A stretch of 64,000 bases of DNA from Leucaena leucocephala (taxonomy: Eukaryota; Streptophyta; Magnoliopsida; Fabales; Fabaceae). Under the pieces are notes generated by a model. The model ran no database searches, was not told the origin of the DNA, and saw only the letters and a program-made list of their open reading frames with translations. Both the position numbers and the translations under genes were made by a program. Location of the stretch: assembly GCA_037074615.1 (NCBI GenBank), contig CM073518.1:7068001-7132000 (forward strand). Direction: 5' to 3'. Shown one piece after another: positions 12,778-26,272 of this stretch (the first letter of the stretch is position 1; each line of letters begins with the position of its first letter).

Positions 12778-15467
12778 TGAAACATCCTCCCTTAGACCCC
12801 TCAGAGTACACTTACGGAAGCGATATTAGCTCGATCATATCTTAACTTAAGCTCAGAAATTAAAATTTCTACTCTTAAGTTCCTTATTCTGAACCTTTAA
12901 TTTGAGAACTGATTAATCTCATTTTACACATCCAAACAAGGGTTATTACCTATCCACGTAATGCCCCAGATGTGTATCACTGGCTCACCAAATTTCATAG
13001 CCAAACTCCTTCGTTTACTAGGTCAAACTGAGGTCAAAACACTGCTACCTCAGGACCTGCGAATTTCTCCCTTAATTCCTCATTCACAAATTGAACATGC
13101 CAAATAATATTTATTATTAAATAATAAAATGTCATACAACAAGTCATACACAAAATTCTCATATTTCTATTACATCTTTTTCTGCCCGAATTTTGGCAGT
13201 ATAACCGCTAGGCTTTATCTGTACAAAGAACTGAACCGTACTGATTCGATAATTCTCTCATGAGAACTACCATTCTACGTAAGTACCCAGGAAAGACTGG
13301 ATGAACCGGCTAGGTCCACTCACTTCCAGCCTCCTTAGACAGCATCTACGTACACAGTACTTATCATATTCTGATGTTCAGTCTTAAATTCGGCAGCATA
13401 ACGGCGTCTCTCAAAATTCTTAGAATTCAGTTCAACATAATTTTCCTGTAATGGGTTAGATATGGGGAATGAGATTCGGGGGAATCTCAGTAGTAAATAA
13501 TCATAACAATATATGTAATGCAGTGTGACAGTGCTTGCTTGTGATTGTGTACAGATAAGTATGCTGCATGCTACCATACTTAATAACATATGATCATAGC
13601 ATTGCAGTAGAGCTTCAGACATAACATATAAGACAACAATCCAACCAAACAATAGCACATCAAATCACAAAGCCATTACATAAAAGCTAGGATTAGTTAC
13701 TACCTCAAAAGCTTAGCAGAACTCTACTATCTCTATACTGCTTCCAGCTTCGCCAGAACTTCCTTCCTTTCTTTCTTTCTCCTTCTCTCTCTTCTTTCTC
13801 TCTCTTTCTTGCCCAAAACCGTGATGCAAATGAATGGGGAGGGGGTATTTATAGTTTCCTTCGATGGCATTTTCGTAATTTTGAAGCCTTATGAACTTGT
13901 GGTCCTGGTTTTTCCTGGAATTTCCTATTTTCTTTTATTCCTTTTTACTGCATCATCCAAGACACCTCAGCAGGACATTTCTCACATGTCTAAATCCCGG
14001 GACACCTCATCAGCTGACTCAGCATTTCCAGATAGTTCCAGAGTCTTGCACCGGAATCAGCGGCTGAGATCGTGGCACGTGTCCTTAACTTTTCTTCTGC
14101 CTCTAAGATGACGCCATGTGGCATCTGGAAGGGACCTTTCACGCCTTCCAATGCTATCCAGATAAGTCCCGGACTTTATCTGATCACCTCCTTGGTTATC
14201 GTGCCAACCGAGTAACTTTACTTTACTGAAAAGTCACTAAATCATTATTTTAATGCCATTTTTTCTCACATTTATGCTGGGTTACGTTTTTGGGCCTGGG
14301 AATATCATCTTGGGTCTCTGATCTAGCCCAAGTACTCTGATGGCACGATTCCCAAGAAACACCCCTTGGCAAATTACCAAAATGCCCTTAGTCTCTCTTT
14401 CTTTACTTTATTAGGACTAGGGGCATTATTGTCTTTTCCCATCTTACCAGAGTATTCTTTGACCCTGGTCAACTATCCAGATAACTTCCCTGGACTGTCT
14501 AACCTTAGGCAAATGACCAAAATACCCTTAACTTATTCTTCAGCTGTTCTATAACATAGGGGCATTTTCGTCATTTCGCACCTTTTTCCTGGACACCGGC
14601 CCCTTTTACCACTGGACTGATCTAACGGGCCTGGGCCTTCCCTGGTGTCACCAAAGGCCTTAGAAACACTATACGGTCCCTGGTCACAGTCCGATCATCC
14701 TTATCGGGACTGCTTTTCCATTACCGATTATAACTGTAAATTCCCATCTTCCGGAATTTTTACAGAAAAATCGGGACCTTAAATCAAAATTCTGTGACTC
14801 CTCATTCAACCCGGAATCCTTTTCTCTATCTCCCGGTATTTTCAGATATTTTATCCGGACCGGGCAGTTTTGGCCTGAAAAAGCGCTCACGCGCACACTT
14901 TCCCAAAATGACCATTTTACCCCTGATCACATTTCTAATTCTTTCATACACATAGAGACCTCATATGCACATTTCACAGTTTAGTGAAATGATCAGCATA
15001 ATTTTCTCTATTTTCTGGTAAATTACGATTTTGCCCCTGCATTCTCTTTCTGGCATCTATTTTCATCTTCTTATCCTTCATCTTAAGTTCTAGAAATTCT
15101 CTTTCAATAACTCATCCCTTAAACTCTTCGGGAGTCATCGTTACTTGAAAGGCTTGACAACCTGCCCATATCAGGTTATCTTGCATAGGAGCCAGCCCAT
15201 ATCAAGCTACCTGCAGAATTTCTAGGCTTAAGACTTAGGATATTCCTCATATTCCTTATTTTGAACCTAGGTGAACTGTCCCGATCTTGTAGGTTAAAGA
15301 CTTAACTCATCTTTAAATCCTGAAGGACTTAACTTATCCCTCGGATTCCTACAAAATACAGGTAAGTGATCCGCCCATATCAGATTACTACCCTGGGACT
15401 ACGGGTTTAGCACCTGGCCATATCAGACTACTTCCCAGTTCTCCTAGACCAAAAATCGGGTGTTACA
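12778..15467 (-). mobile_element. 5' LTR of reverse-strand Tekay/Del-like Ty3/gypsy element
   Basis: On the minus strand it starts TGTAACACCCGATTTTTGG (right end 15,467) and ends ATGTTTCA (12,778), followed by an exact iMet primer-binding site. It has an 'agggcattttggtcattt' type block, a TATA box (plus-strand 'gggggtatttatag' at about 13,842-13,855), a CT-rich leader on the plus strand (13,755-13,810), and the hairpin GAGATTC-GGGG-GAATCTC at 13,471-13,488. It is about 2.69 kb. It is inserted into a reverse-strand copia LTR whose sequence resumes at 15,468; the opposite flank is lost. Confidence 0.8.
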
Positions 15468-16267
15468 TAGGCCCATATGAAGTTGGCAGTGGGCCAGTTA
15501 CTATACTGATCCACAAGTCGTAAGCGGTCTCTAGCAAGACATTATGACTACCCAAATCATATGAGGATCGATGAACGATATTATGTTTCATACAACCATA
15601 TCAAGTCCCTTTTGTCACACGATATTTCGGTCATGGATGAGGCATGGAGAACGTCATCCTCCTGTTACTTTCTCGATCCCTGAGTAGTCTGACTATAGAA
15701 ATGGAACTACCCTTCCATTACAGTATGGCCATACATTTCTCAGACTCACTCATCGAGGATCCTAGTAATATCTCTCTACGAATGTGAGGGACAAATTTCA
15801 TCTTGACCATTCACATTCCTCCGCATGAAAAACCACTGAGCCCGAGCATAGCCTTTATGATCACTAGGTCAAAAGTGACTTTTGACTAGGTCAAAGCTGA
15901 GCGTTTGTCATGTAGGAATCCATGATGATCTCAGGTCAAAGGGCATAGTGACATGGTTTGTATATGAGAGAAGCTTATGACTTAACCCATGCAACTCTTT
16001 CATAGCGGGTCGGTCTAACACCCTGTACTCTTACATGTGCCTATGACTTTGATTTATATCTGTATATATCTTCAAAGTCATACTGGTCTTATTTCATCTC
16101 TGCTCTCGCATAGATGACCGACCAGGGACATTTAGGATAAGATCATAAGTTATCCAAGGATGGTTATCACAGTAAACATGCAAATAATATGATAACATAA
16201 TTAAGAAATTCATAAATCAACAATGTTCATAATACAATGATTGTCCCCTAGGGGACAATATCCAACA
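15468..16267 (-). mobile_element. 5' part of copia LTR, inverted
   Basis: On the minus strand this is the first about 800 bp of the copia LTR found at 23,332 and 26,273. It starts TGTTGGATATTGTCCCC at 16,267 and runs through 'ctggtcggtcatctatgcg', 'ccgctatgaaagagttgcatg' and 'gccaacttcatatgggccta', where the Tekay LTR interrupts it. The rest was not found. It cut into the Ty3/gypsy pol relic that begins at 16,268. Confidence 0.75.
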
Positions 16268-17185
16268 TAAACAGGGGTTAGGATGTGTGTTAATGCAGCA
16301 AGGTCGAGTAGTAGCTTACACCTCTTGACAATTAAAGCAACATGAAGAATATTATCCCATTCATGATCTGGAACTTGTAGCGGTAGTCTATGCTCTCAAG
16401 ATATGGAGACATTATTTGTATGGAGCCACTATATAATTATACTGTGACCATAAAAGCCTAAAGTATCTATGTGACCAAAAAGAATTAAATATGAGATAGC
16501 GAAGATGGATGAAATTATTGAAAGATTATGATTTCTAGATTAAATACCATCCAGGAAAGGTAAATGTTGTAGCTTATGCTTTAAGAAGAAAAGTAATGTA
16601 GGTGGCAAGTCTGACAATCAAAGAATTAAAATTAGTAGAAGATGTCAGAGATTGGATTCCTTTATACCAGATGCAGATAATAGAGAATCCTTATAGAGGA
16701 ATGTAGGTCAGAGCTTTCATTGAGGATGAGTCAAAGAAGCTCATAAGCATGATAAGCTCGCAACAATTTTTAAAGATAAGTTAAGAAGAAGGGAAACTAA
16801 AAATTTTAAAATCTCTCAGGATAAATTGCTATGGTTTAGGGGAAGACTGTATATCCTTAATGCCATGGGATTAAAAGGATAATTTTAGATGAAGCACATA
16901 AAAGCCGATATACAGTATATCCAGGTATGACCAAGATGTATCATGATGTTAAGAGTCTATTTTAGTGGCATGAATTAAAGAAGGATGTTGTGGCTTATGT
17001 ATCAAAATGCTTGATATGCCAGAAAGTAAAGACTGAACATCAGAATCCAGCAGGAAAATTGTAACCTCTAGATATTCCTGAGTGAAAATGAGACAGTATT
17101 ACCATGGATTTTGTTGAAGGATTACCCATGACCCCAGTTAAGCATGACACAATATGGGTAGTAATTGATCGATTGACAAAGTCAG

Positions 17186-19919
17186 TGTAACATCCCTAAT
17201 TTCTGTACTAAGTTGTATGTACAGATTGAATAAAATATAAGATGTTTAGGAAAAGATGTGGCCATATTTATGTAAAGAAAAGGATTAATTGGAAGAGGAA
17301 GAAAGTCTAAGTGCCAAAGTGCAAAATTACGAAAATGCCACTGTGATGCTCTAAGAAACCAGAAGTAAATGGAGGGCATTTTGGTCATTTCACACAATGG
17401 ATGGATATCAGAGGAAATTTGATAGTAAATTATTATAATTAATATGAGAATTTATGGAGTTGACAGAAGTCAAAAAGGAGTCCTGTAGAATTAATTATGG
17501 AATTTACGGTGAAAAATGACACCGATAAAGGGTTAAAGGAAACATATGTAATTTTTAACAAGACTTCTGGGTCTCAAAAAATTATGAAACTTTGTAGAGA
17601 ATTCATTTTATATTAGAATGAATTTCTAAAAATGTTAGAACAATTAAAGGAGGTGTTTAGCATTTATTCTGAGATCAGGATAATTTAAGGATATCGGTAT
17701 AAGGAAAGTACATTAGGATTTGTGCCAATTAGCTATTGGACCTAAAAGAGGCCCAACATTTCGTCCTAGGCCAGCCCAATAAGGCCCAAAAGTTATCTTG
17801 GAGCCCAAGTCCAATAATGAATAATTTATGGATTTTTGAAAAGAAAGAAAAAGAGAATAAAGTAAGAATTAGGTGTTGCACATGGTGGGACCCACAAGGA
17901 CTTCAAAATGGCACCCAAAAAGAGGAAGGGTTAGGTGTACCAAGAGAGGCCATGCTAGTGATGTCATGGTGGTAAGGCCATGCTAGTAATGTCATGGTGG
18001 CAAGGTCATGAATGAAAGGAGAAAAGATATTTCAAGATCAAACCTTTAACCATTAGATCAAATAGTTCCCAAGGTGATCTTGGCCTTCAAATGGCACATG
18101 ACTTTTGCTATAAATACCCCCCTTTCCATTCATTCTTCACACCCAAGAGCTCCTTTAGAAAGAGAAGTGAGTTCTAGAGAAAGAAAGTGGAAGAAGCAAG
18201 GAAGAAGCAAGGGACTTGAAGGAGCAAGTAAGGTAAGTTGTCTCCTTGCTTCTACCTTTTGTTCTTATGGTTTGTGCTTGAGTTTAAGTGATTTTTTAGG
18301 CTTAAATATTGGGGAAATGCTGCTGGAATTTTTGTGTATATGTGAAAGGAATATGAGTTTTAAGTCATAGATAGTTAAGACAAGCTTAAACAAGTTATTT
18401 ACATGCTTGGTTGTGAAGTAAGTTGATGTTCTTGACTTTACCATTTCGGTTTGCACTGTTCATGCACTGTTCATGATAGAAGGAAATGGAATTTCAATGA
18501 TTTAATGCTTCGATTGAGTTTATATGATGATTTTGTGTAGGATTGGAAAGGTTTTGAACCTTGGAAACCATTGGAATTAAAGGTTATAATGTTGAAAATT
18601 CCTCACTATTACTGTTCACTCGCGTGAACAGTGATTTGAATTTCATGATTTTGATGCTTCCAATGGTCTTAAAATGAGATTTTGTGTGGGGGAAAAGTGG
18701 AGGAACAAGTATGGGAAGCATTAGAATCAAAATGAGAATTTTTGAAAGAATTATGCATGCTTTTCAAATCTGTCTGGAACAGTGCATAGTTGCTGGAATT
18801 TGGTTATTTTGAGTTCATAAATGGATTCAAAAGCCAAATTGTGTTGGGTAAGGTCAAGACATCAATTGATTCAAAGGTCAAGTCAATTGGTAAAGATTAA
18901 AGGATGTTATGTTACTTAAAGTAAACTTAGTGTTCAAGAGAAGTTAGATTGTAATGGTTGGATGGTAATGTGATGTTAGGATTTGCTTGGTGTGCTCAAA
19001 AGAGGGCAGACACATAGCAAGGAAAAGTAAGAAGGAAGAAGCAAAGTTAAAGTGGAAAGAAGTAAAGCAATAAGGTAGTAAACTTACCCTAAACTTGTAT
19101 GTATTGAATGTTATGCTTGATTGTGCTATGACTTTGTTGAATTGTGTGCATATGTGTATATGATTGAAGCTCTGTTTCTATGATTACCTTGGCCAATTGT
19201 ATTTCATATGTTACATGGAAGCATGCTCATCACACTATGATAACACTTTCACAAGCAAGCACAAGTAATTACTTTAATGCATGCATTGTTTAGTACCGTT
19301 TGCTACTGAGATTTCCCCAGAAATCTCACCCCATCCATGTAATCCCAAACCCACAGGTTTACGAATGAGTAAAGAAGATAAAGAGGCATGAAGAGAGGTT
19401 GGGAATTGGAAAATTTGAATATTATGTAATAAATGTGCGAATTGTTGCATGTAATGTTATTATATGACAAGTTAGAGCAACAATGTTCATGATGAAAAGG
19501 TATAATAGTAAATGATGAAATAAATGTATCAAATAATTATGGCATAACCCCATAATGTATATGAATGTATGAAATGCCAAAGAGATTGGTTATGTGTGCT
19601 GGAACAATTAATGGAAAATTTCATGTTTTTAAGGTTAAGGTTAAGGTTAAGATTCAAAGATATTTTCTAGAAAATGCCGTTATGCTGGTAGACTATACAA
19701 AGTACTGTGTACGTAGGTGCTGTCTAAGGAGGCTGGAAGTGAGTGGACCTAGCCGGTTCATCCAGTCTTTCCTGGGTACTTACGTAGAATGGTAGTTCTC
19801 ATGGGGAATTACCGAATCAGTACAGTTATTTTCTGCCAGGATTATCGGCAGGAGAGAATTAATAAAGTTAAGATTGCTTCCGTAAGTGTACTCTGAAGGG
19901 TCTAAGGAAGGATGTTTCA
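17186..19919 (+). mobile_element. Solo LTR in the integrase relic (TSD GTCAG)
   Basis: It starts TGTAACATCCCTAATTTC and ends GGATGTTTCA, and is flanked by exact 5-bp repeats GTCAG at 17,181-17,185 and 19,920-19,924. Excising it rejoins the integrase frame at TKS-AHFL. It carries the usual Tekay LTR features: a 'gagggcattttggtcatttc' block near 17,373, TATAAATA at 18,109-18,116, a donor-like AAG|GTAAGTT at 18,231-18,240, and the hairpin GAGATTTC-CCCA-GAAATCTC at 19,308-19,327. Length about 2.73 kb. Open frames inside it are incidental. Confidence 0.9.
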
Positions 19920-20404
19920 GTCAGCTCATTTCCTGGCAATAAATAAGAGAGATTCTCTAGAAAAGCTAGCAAAGTTGTATATAAAAGAGATTATTAGACT
20001 ACACAGTGCCTCAAGTAGTATCGTATCTGATAGAGACCCTAGATTTACATCTAATTTATGGAGAGCTTTGCATAAAGAAATAGACACTACTCTCAGGTTT
20101 AGCACAACCTATCATCCTCAGACGTATGGTCAGTCCGAGAGAACAATCCAAACACTAGAAGATATGTTAAGAGCTTATGTTTTGGATTTCAAAGGGAGTT
20201 GGGACGTCCATCTGCCACTAATAGAATTTACTTATAACAATAGCTATCAAACTAGTATTCATATGGCCCCATTTGATGTACTATATAGACGTAAGTATAG
20301 ATCTCCATTATGCTAGTTAGAGTTGAGTAAAGAAGAATGTTTGGTCCTGATATAGTAGATCAAACTGCAGCACAGATTGATATGATCAGAAAAAGATTGT
20401 TGAC

Positions 20405-22147
20405 TGAAACAACTTTTAAGTTCGATGTCACCTTGGGGTTACTTAAAAAATTTAAACCAAGGAATAGTGCAACCTCGGGTCGTTCTCTTTGAGGAGCCAA
20501 AAATAAAATTAAATTCCTAAGTAACTAAATGCAATGCAACTTAAGCTAAAAAATGGGATTTGTTTTGGTTGACTAACAACTAAATGCAATGATTTAAAAA
20601 TAAATTTAAATAAAATATTTTTGGTATTTTTAATTTAAAGAAAGGAATAATGAATGATAATAAGTGAATGGAATGAAAGCGAGAGTGATTAATAATAATA
20701 AAAGTAATCCTCTAATTCAATAACGTAGGAAATCATAGCTTCAACAGATATGGGAGTTATAAATAATGAATTAAAATTTATAATTAAGCTTTTAATCCAA
20801 CAACCGAGCCACCTCGAATTGTCACAAAATATTTTCCAAGTCCTAATTTATTAACTGCCACCAGAATATAAATTAGAACTAAAGATATTAAAATCTAATG
20901 CTCAATTATAACTCAATAATTCATAGAAATAGAATTAAAGCCAGCAAGAGATATAATGATCCAATAATTCAAGCCACCTTGAATAATCACAAAATATTCA
21001 CAATAATCTCAGTACCATGTCTGACCCAGATCTAAGTAAATAAAATTAAAGTTAATTAAAGAACAATATCAATTGCCAAACAATAATCCAATTACAATAA
21101 TCCTCAATAAATATAAATCATTATAAGCATTCCCAATAATTATAAAATTATCCTAAAACCTAGAAATCTCAAAATAATTAACGGGTGAAAATTAAAGTAA
21201 CTTAAACTCCCCTTTGAGATTTCAAGCTCATGCCCTTACTATTGAATAGAATGATTAAGATGATCTACCCATGCCTAGCCATCAAAGAAGCTGCTGCGCT
21301 CCCTGCTGTGATTGCCATCGCTACTGCTCGACTATTTCTGTTGTGCTTCGCTGATATGTTATCATCATTGCACGTGTCAGCGTCGCTGTTGCTCATGTAT
21401 CTTGCTCCTGGTATGCACGCTACTGTCGATGAATGATGGAGTGAAATAAATGACGATGATGAAGATAGCTAGAAGGGGTGGTGTCAGTTTAGGAGGGAAG
21501 ATGATAGGGTGATAGGGTGAATGGGAGGTGTTGGTGATGGAAAGTGAACGCTAGGTTCTATAGTGTCGCGGCTTCGTAGATGGAGGAATGGAGGTATAGT
21601 AATAAGGGGTGTGCGTCTGTGGATATGGAAGCTGGAATGGAGGTGAATGATTGAAGAAAAAGAAGAATGGAAGGTGTTGGCCTAGGGGTCTGCGTGTCTG
21701 TGTATATGGAAGCTGGAATGGAAGTTTGATGAAGATGATAAGAGGTGGAGTCACGGCCATGAATGGAATGGAAGGCGCTGAAGGTGTCCTCTCGTGGTTC
21801 TGCATGCACATATATAAACATGTGACCTAATGGGCTAAACTGCAAGGTTTAGCCCAATGGGTCCTTCAATGTAATTCTTGAATTTATGGTCCTTTGTTGT
21901 CATTTGTAAATTCTAATTTCTTCTAAATTCTTGAAATACAAAATCATAATAATGTAATACATTTTGTTCCAAAAATAGTTGTTTGGGAGAAATAATAAAA
22001 ATATGACAATTATGCCCCTGTTAAACACTTATTCATTGTAAGGTTCAATAATTCAATTGATGCATAATTAATATAATTAAGGCCTAAAATAATGACAAAA
22101 GCCCACTAAAATGATATGAATAAATATATAAAAATATGGGTTTGTCA
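20405..22147 (+). mobile_element. Solo LTR, unclassified family (TSD TTGAC)
   Basis: It begins TGAAACAACTTTTAAG and ends GGGTTTGTCA, with exact 5-bp repeats TTGAC at 20,400-20,404 and 22,148-22,152. Removing it restores the pol frame (RKRLLT-AQSRQKSY). A block 'cctcgggtcgttctctttga' near 20,474, close to its start, resembles the start of the LTR at 24,688, so both may belong to one Ty3/gypsy family, perhaps Tat/Athila-like. No reading frame inside has a recognisable domain. Confidence 0.8.
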
Positions 22148-22667
22148 TTGACGGCTCAAAGTAGACAGAAAAGTTATGCTGATGTCAAAAGAAAACCATT
22201 GGAGTTTGAAGAAGGGGAGCATGTATTTCTTAAGTTGACTCGAACTACAGGAGCCAGACGATCAATCAAGGTGAAGAAGTTACATCCCAGATACATCGGA
22301 CCATTTTAGATTCTAGCAAAAGTAGGATCAGTGGCTTACAAGTTAGCTCTTCCCCCAAATCTCAGTTAGATACATGATGTATTTCATGTTTCCTAGTTAA
22401 AGAAGTATGTTCTAGACTCATCACATGTGATTGAACAAGATGATGTCGCGCTGCCAGATGACATAACGTATGAAGTTGGACCAGTACGAATTATTGATTG
22501 AAAGGTTAAGCAGCTGTGAAATAAACAAATTTCTTTAGTCAAAGTGGTCTGGAAAGGATTAACTGATAATGAAGCTACATGGGAAGCAGAGGAAAGAATA
22601 AAGGAGATGTATCCTGAGTTATTTCCTTAGTATGTATATATTGTAAATTTTGAGGACGATTTTATTT

Positions 22668-22682
22668 TAAGGGGGAGAGAAA
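22668..22682 (+). other. Polypurine tract
   Basis: 'aagggggagagaa' sits directly before the LTR start TGTCATATCCCC at 22,683, 40-50 bp after the pol stop. This is the expected position for plus-strand priming of the Ty3/gypsy element whose pol lies to the left. Confidence 0.8.
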
Positions 22683-24687
22683 TGTCATATCCCCAATTTT
22701 CTTATCTGATATGTATGTACAGTTTATACGTAATATACATGAGATTTTCTAAGGAAAATGTTGTAATTTAAGAAAAGAAAGGGATTAAATCGTAAGTAGT
22801 AGAAACTGTTAGGCCAAAAATAGTTTTAGGGCCTAAAAAAATTTATAAAAGTATTAGGGCCAAAAATAGAAGGTAGACATAAATGTTAGGCCATTAAGTG
22901 TAATTTCAAAAAGTTTGAGGACTTAAATGTAATTTATCAAAAGTTCAAGGGGAAAAATCGTAATTATGAGGAAGTTGTGCCAGAAAAGGCTCAGAACTGC
23001 CTGAAAAATGCTGCAGTCCCAAATTTTACCAGTAAATAGAGAATGGAAATTGGACCAGGCATATTTTTTAGAATTTTGATCTCAGACCCCAGATAATTTA
23101 TATTAATTTATAAAGTTCAGAGATTATTATAGTACCTTCTAGATTTTCTAATCAGATGAAATTTGGCAGTAAATTTCTATAATTAATATAGAAATTTATA
23201 AAACTGACAGAACTCAAAAAGGAGTTCTGTAGAATTTTTAATAGAATTTACAGTAGAATAAAATAATCGATAAATACTTTCGGGTGAGGTTTCTTGGGAA
23301 TTGAGCCATAAAGGTATTGGGCCCATATAAATGTTGGAAATTGTTCCCAATGGGCCAATCATTGTATTTTGAACATTGTTGATTTATGAATTTCTTAATT
23401 ATGTTATCACATTATTTGCATGTTTACTGTGATGACTATCCTTGGATAACTCATGATCTTATCCTAAATATCCCTGGTCGGTCATCTATGCGGGAGCAGA
23501 GATGAAATAAGACCAGTATGACTTTGAAGATATATAAAGATATAAATAAAAGTCATAGGCACATGCAAGAGTATAAGGTGTTGGACTGACCCGCTATGAG
23601 AGAGCTGCATGGGTTAAGTCATAAGCTTCTCTCATATACAAACCATGTCACTATGCCCTTTGACCTGAGATCATCATGGATTCCTACATGACAAATGCTC
23701 AGCTTTGACTTAGTCAAAAGTCACTTTTGACCGAGTGATCATAAAGGCTATGCTCGGGCTCAGTGGTTTTTCATGCGGAGGAATGTGAATGGTCAAGATG
23801 GAATTTGTCCCTCACATTCGTAGAGAGATATTACTGGGCCCCTCGATGAGTGAGTTTGAGAAATGTATGGCCATACTGTAATGGAAAGGTAGTTCCATTA
23901 CTATAGTCAGACTACTCAGGGATCGAGAAAGTAACGGTCAGGAATAGGAGGATGACGTTCTCCATGCCTCATCCATGACCAAAATGTCGTGTGACAAAAG
24001 GGACGTGATATGGTTGTATGAAAGGTAACATCGTTTATCGATCCTCATATGATTTGGGTAGTCGTAATATCTTGTTAGAGACCGCTTATGACTTGTGGGT
24101 CAGTATAGTAACTGGCCCACTGCCAACTTCATATGGGCCTACAGGGTCGCACACAAAATAGCCCAACACGAGCTGTGATGTCCAGATTCATTGAATATAA
24201 GACATGTCCATATTCAATGAATAATCTAGGGTAGATATATATATTTTATATATATAAATTCGTATATATATTATATATAATATAAGAGATATTTATAATA
24301 TTTAATTTATAAGGATAAATTAAATCTCTATCACTTTTGAATTTAAATTTAAATTGATATGATTTATTTGAATTTGAAATTTAAATTGATATGATATCTC
24401 AAATTTGATTTATGAGAATAAATCAAATATAATTTTGTCTTATCTTTATTTTAAATTAAATGAATAGGTGAATTAAATCTGTGGGACGGATTTAATATAA
24501 ACTATATTTATTTAATTAGTTTCTTATCAAATTATGCAATATATGATATTTTATTAATTTTAGAATTAATATAAGATTAATTCTGAAATCCAACTCAATC
24601 AAAACACCGATAGCATCCTATATATTTGACATTAGGGGCTAGGGTTTTTGAGAGAGGCAGAGTGAAAAAGAAGGTGCAAAAGGTTTA

Positions 24688-26154
24688 TGATGAGTAAGCT
24701 CTCGGATTGTCGTCGTCCGGCCCATCATAATAAAGTAATTGTACCCAATATAATGTAGTATAAGGCACAACCCTATCGTTCTTCTCAAGGAGCCTTTCTA
24801 TTAGAAGCCTAGCAAATTGGATGTCAAAATCGATGAAAACCTGAGTAAAGGTAAAAATGGTTCTAGGGTTTTGGGTGCTTGATGCAATAAAATAAAGGTG
24901 CAGAAATGTAGATGTTTTTGGATTTTTGATTGAGATGAGAATAGTTGGTTTGTTTAAGAAATATGTAATGGTAGGCTCTTGATGATGAAAACTTATCTAT
25001 CCTTGCTCTTATATTAAATCGGAGTTTTAAATCACTAAGTCTCAAAGAAAAACCTCAATCGATCGATTTAGTCTAGAACCCTAATATTCCTTAAACTCCT
25101 TTAATCAAAGCTAGTTTAAGAACTATTAGTGAACTGTTAGAAACCACTTAGCATGTAATTAACCCTAGATTGATGAGAACGCCCTCGAGTGGTCGTCAAT
25201 CGAAAACCTTAGATTTCAAGCAATTGAATTGATTTGCAACGATCGTTGAAAATAACCCAACTTTCTTAAAATTGAAACTGAAATATTAAATTGAAATCCA
25301 ACGTTCAAATCATCCAGAATCAAATACAATAGTCTAATTCGAGAATGATTAATCGATATTCAATCCTTAAACCTAGAATGACAACCCTAGATCTAGCAGC
25401 AATCATAACATGTTAAGGAATACAAATTAGAACAGTAAAAACTCCCCGTTTCAGTCCGTGAGTTCAAGATATCAGATCCATCACCAAGAGACTAAAGGTT
25501 TAGCCTCTCATGACTTCTACTGCATTGCAATCGCTGTTCAGATGTGATGCCATGAAGAAACGTTAAAGAGATGAAGGGTGAATGGTGTAGAGATGTATAG
25601 AAAGATGAAAGATGAGGAGAAAGTGTGTAGAGAGTGCTCGAGTACTGCTTCTTAGCCTAATCAGGTCCAAAAACCAGCCTCCCTCTGACGATAGTCTCCG
25701 TCTCTTCTTATAACAGCATGACCTAATTCAAAACGCCCAGTTTCAACGATTTTGTATTTTAGTCGCGACCATATCCATATTTTGGTCACGACCTATGAAC
25801 ATTGAGAATCTTCCAGAAGAAGTAAGGTCGCGACCTTTGGACACTTGTGTCGCGACTAAAAAGCACAGAGGCGTGACTTGACTTTCATTGACTTGTGATT
25901 CCTTCCCTGGTCCTTGCTCTCTTCCAAAGTACCTGCAATTCAATATAAAAGCTCACTGTAAAAGTCCAACTCAGTAAATAATAGAATATATGCAGTTTGG
26001 AAGGTTAATTTACCATTTTACCCTTTAATTAGCACATTGCCACGCACAATCATGTAATTCACAAAAGTACAATTTAAGGCATGAAATGAATGGTAAAGTC
26101 ATAATAAAACTCATAAAAATATCGCAGAAACTATATACAAAATGTGTCTTATCA
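24688..26154 (+). mobile_element. Solo LTR inside copia LTR 1 (TSD GTTTR)
   Basis: It starts TGATGAGTAAGC and ends GTGTCTTATCA. The flanks GTTTA (24,683-24,687) and GTTTG (26,155-26,159) form a 5-bp TSD with one mismatch. The uninterrupted copia copy 2 reads 'aaaaggtttgcaaa' at this point, confirming the empty site. It carries 'ccctatcgttcttctcaagg' near 24,771, like the LTR at 20,405, and four GTCGCGAC-type palindromes at 25,762-25,857. The family is not certain. Confidence 0.75.
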
Positions 26155-26272
26155 GTTTGCAGACAACAAACTGCTCAAATAGGGACGGTGAGGACGGAAT
26201 CTCGAGAAAGCCCTAGATTGAAGAGAGGCCCTAGCACGTCGTTCGTGGTTGGAACGCTGTTCGTGTGGATAC

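Larger units (their letters stand above)
16268..22630 (+). pseudogene. Ty3/gypsy (Tekay-like) pol relic in three blocks: RNase H, integrase, chromodomain-like end
   Basis: Block 1 (16,268-17,185) encodes a decayed RNase H with DLELVAVVYALKIWRHYLYG and CDHKSLKYL, then the integrase zinc region and core start (TMDFVEGLPMTP, VIDRLTKS). Block 2 (19,925-20,404) continues the integrase core: VSDRDPRFTSNLW and YHPQTYGQSERTIQTLEDML carry the second Asp and the Glu of the DDE triad. Block 3 (22,153-22,630) has the PRYIGPF motif (GPF/Y), HDVFHVS, and a chromodomain-like VVWKGLTDNEATWEAEERI ending in TAG. Multiple stops occur and the RT, protease and gag are absent. The blocks are separated by two solo LTRs with exact TSDs. 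A polypurine tract and 3' LTR follow. Confidence 0.85.

Noticed and set aside
21230..21845. Open frames of 68-95 codons on both strands
   Set aside because: They fall within the solo LTR at 20,405-22,147 and show only compositional bias (Pro/Ser-rich or Leu-rich).
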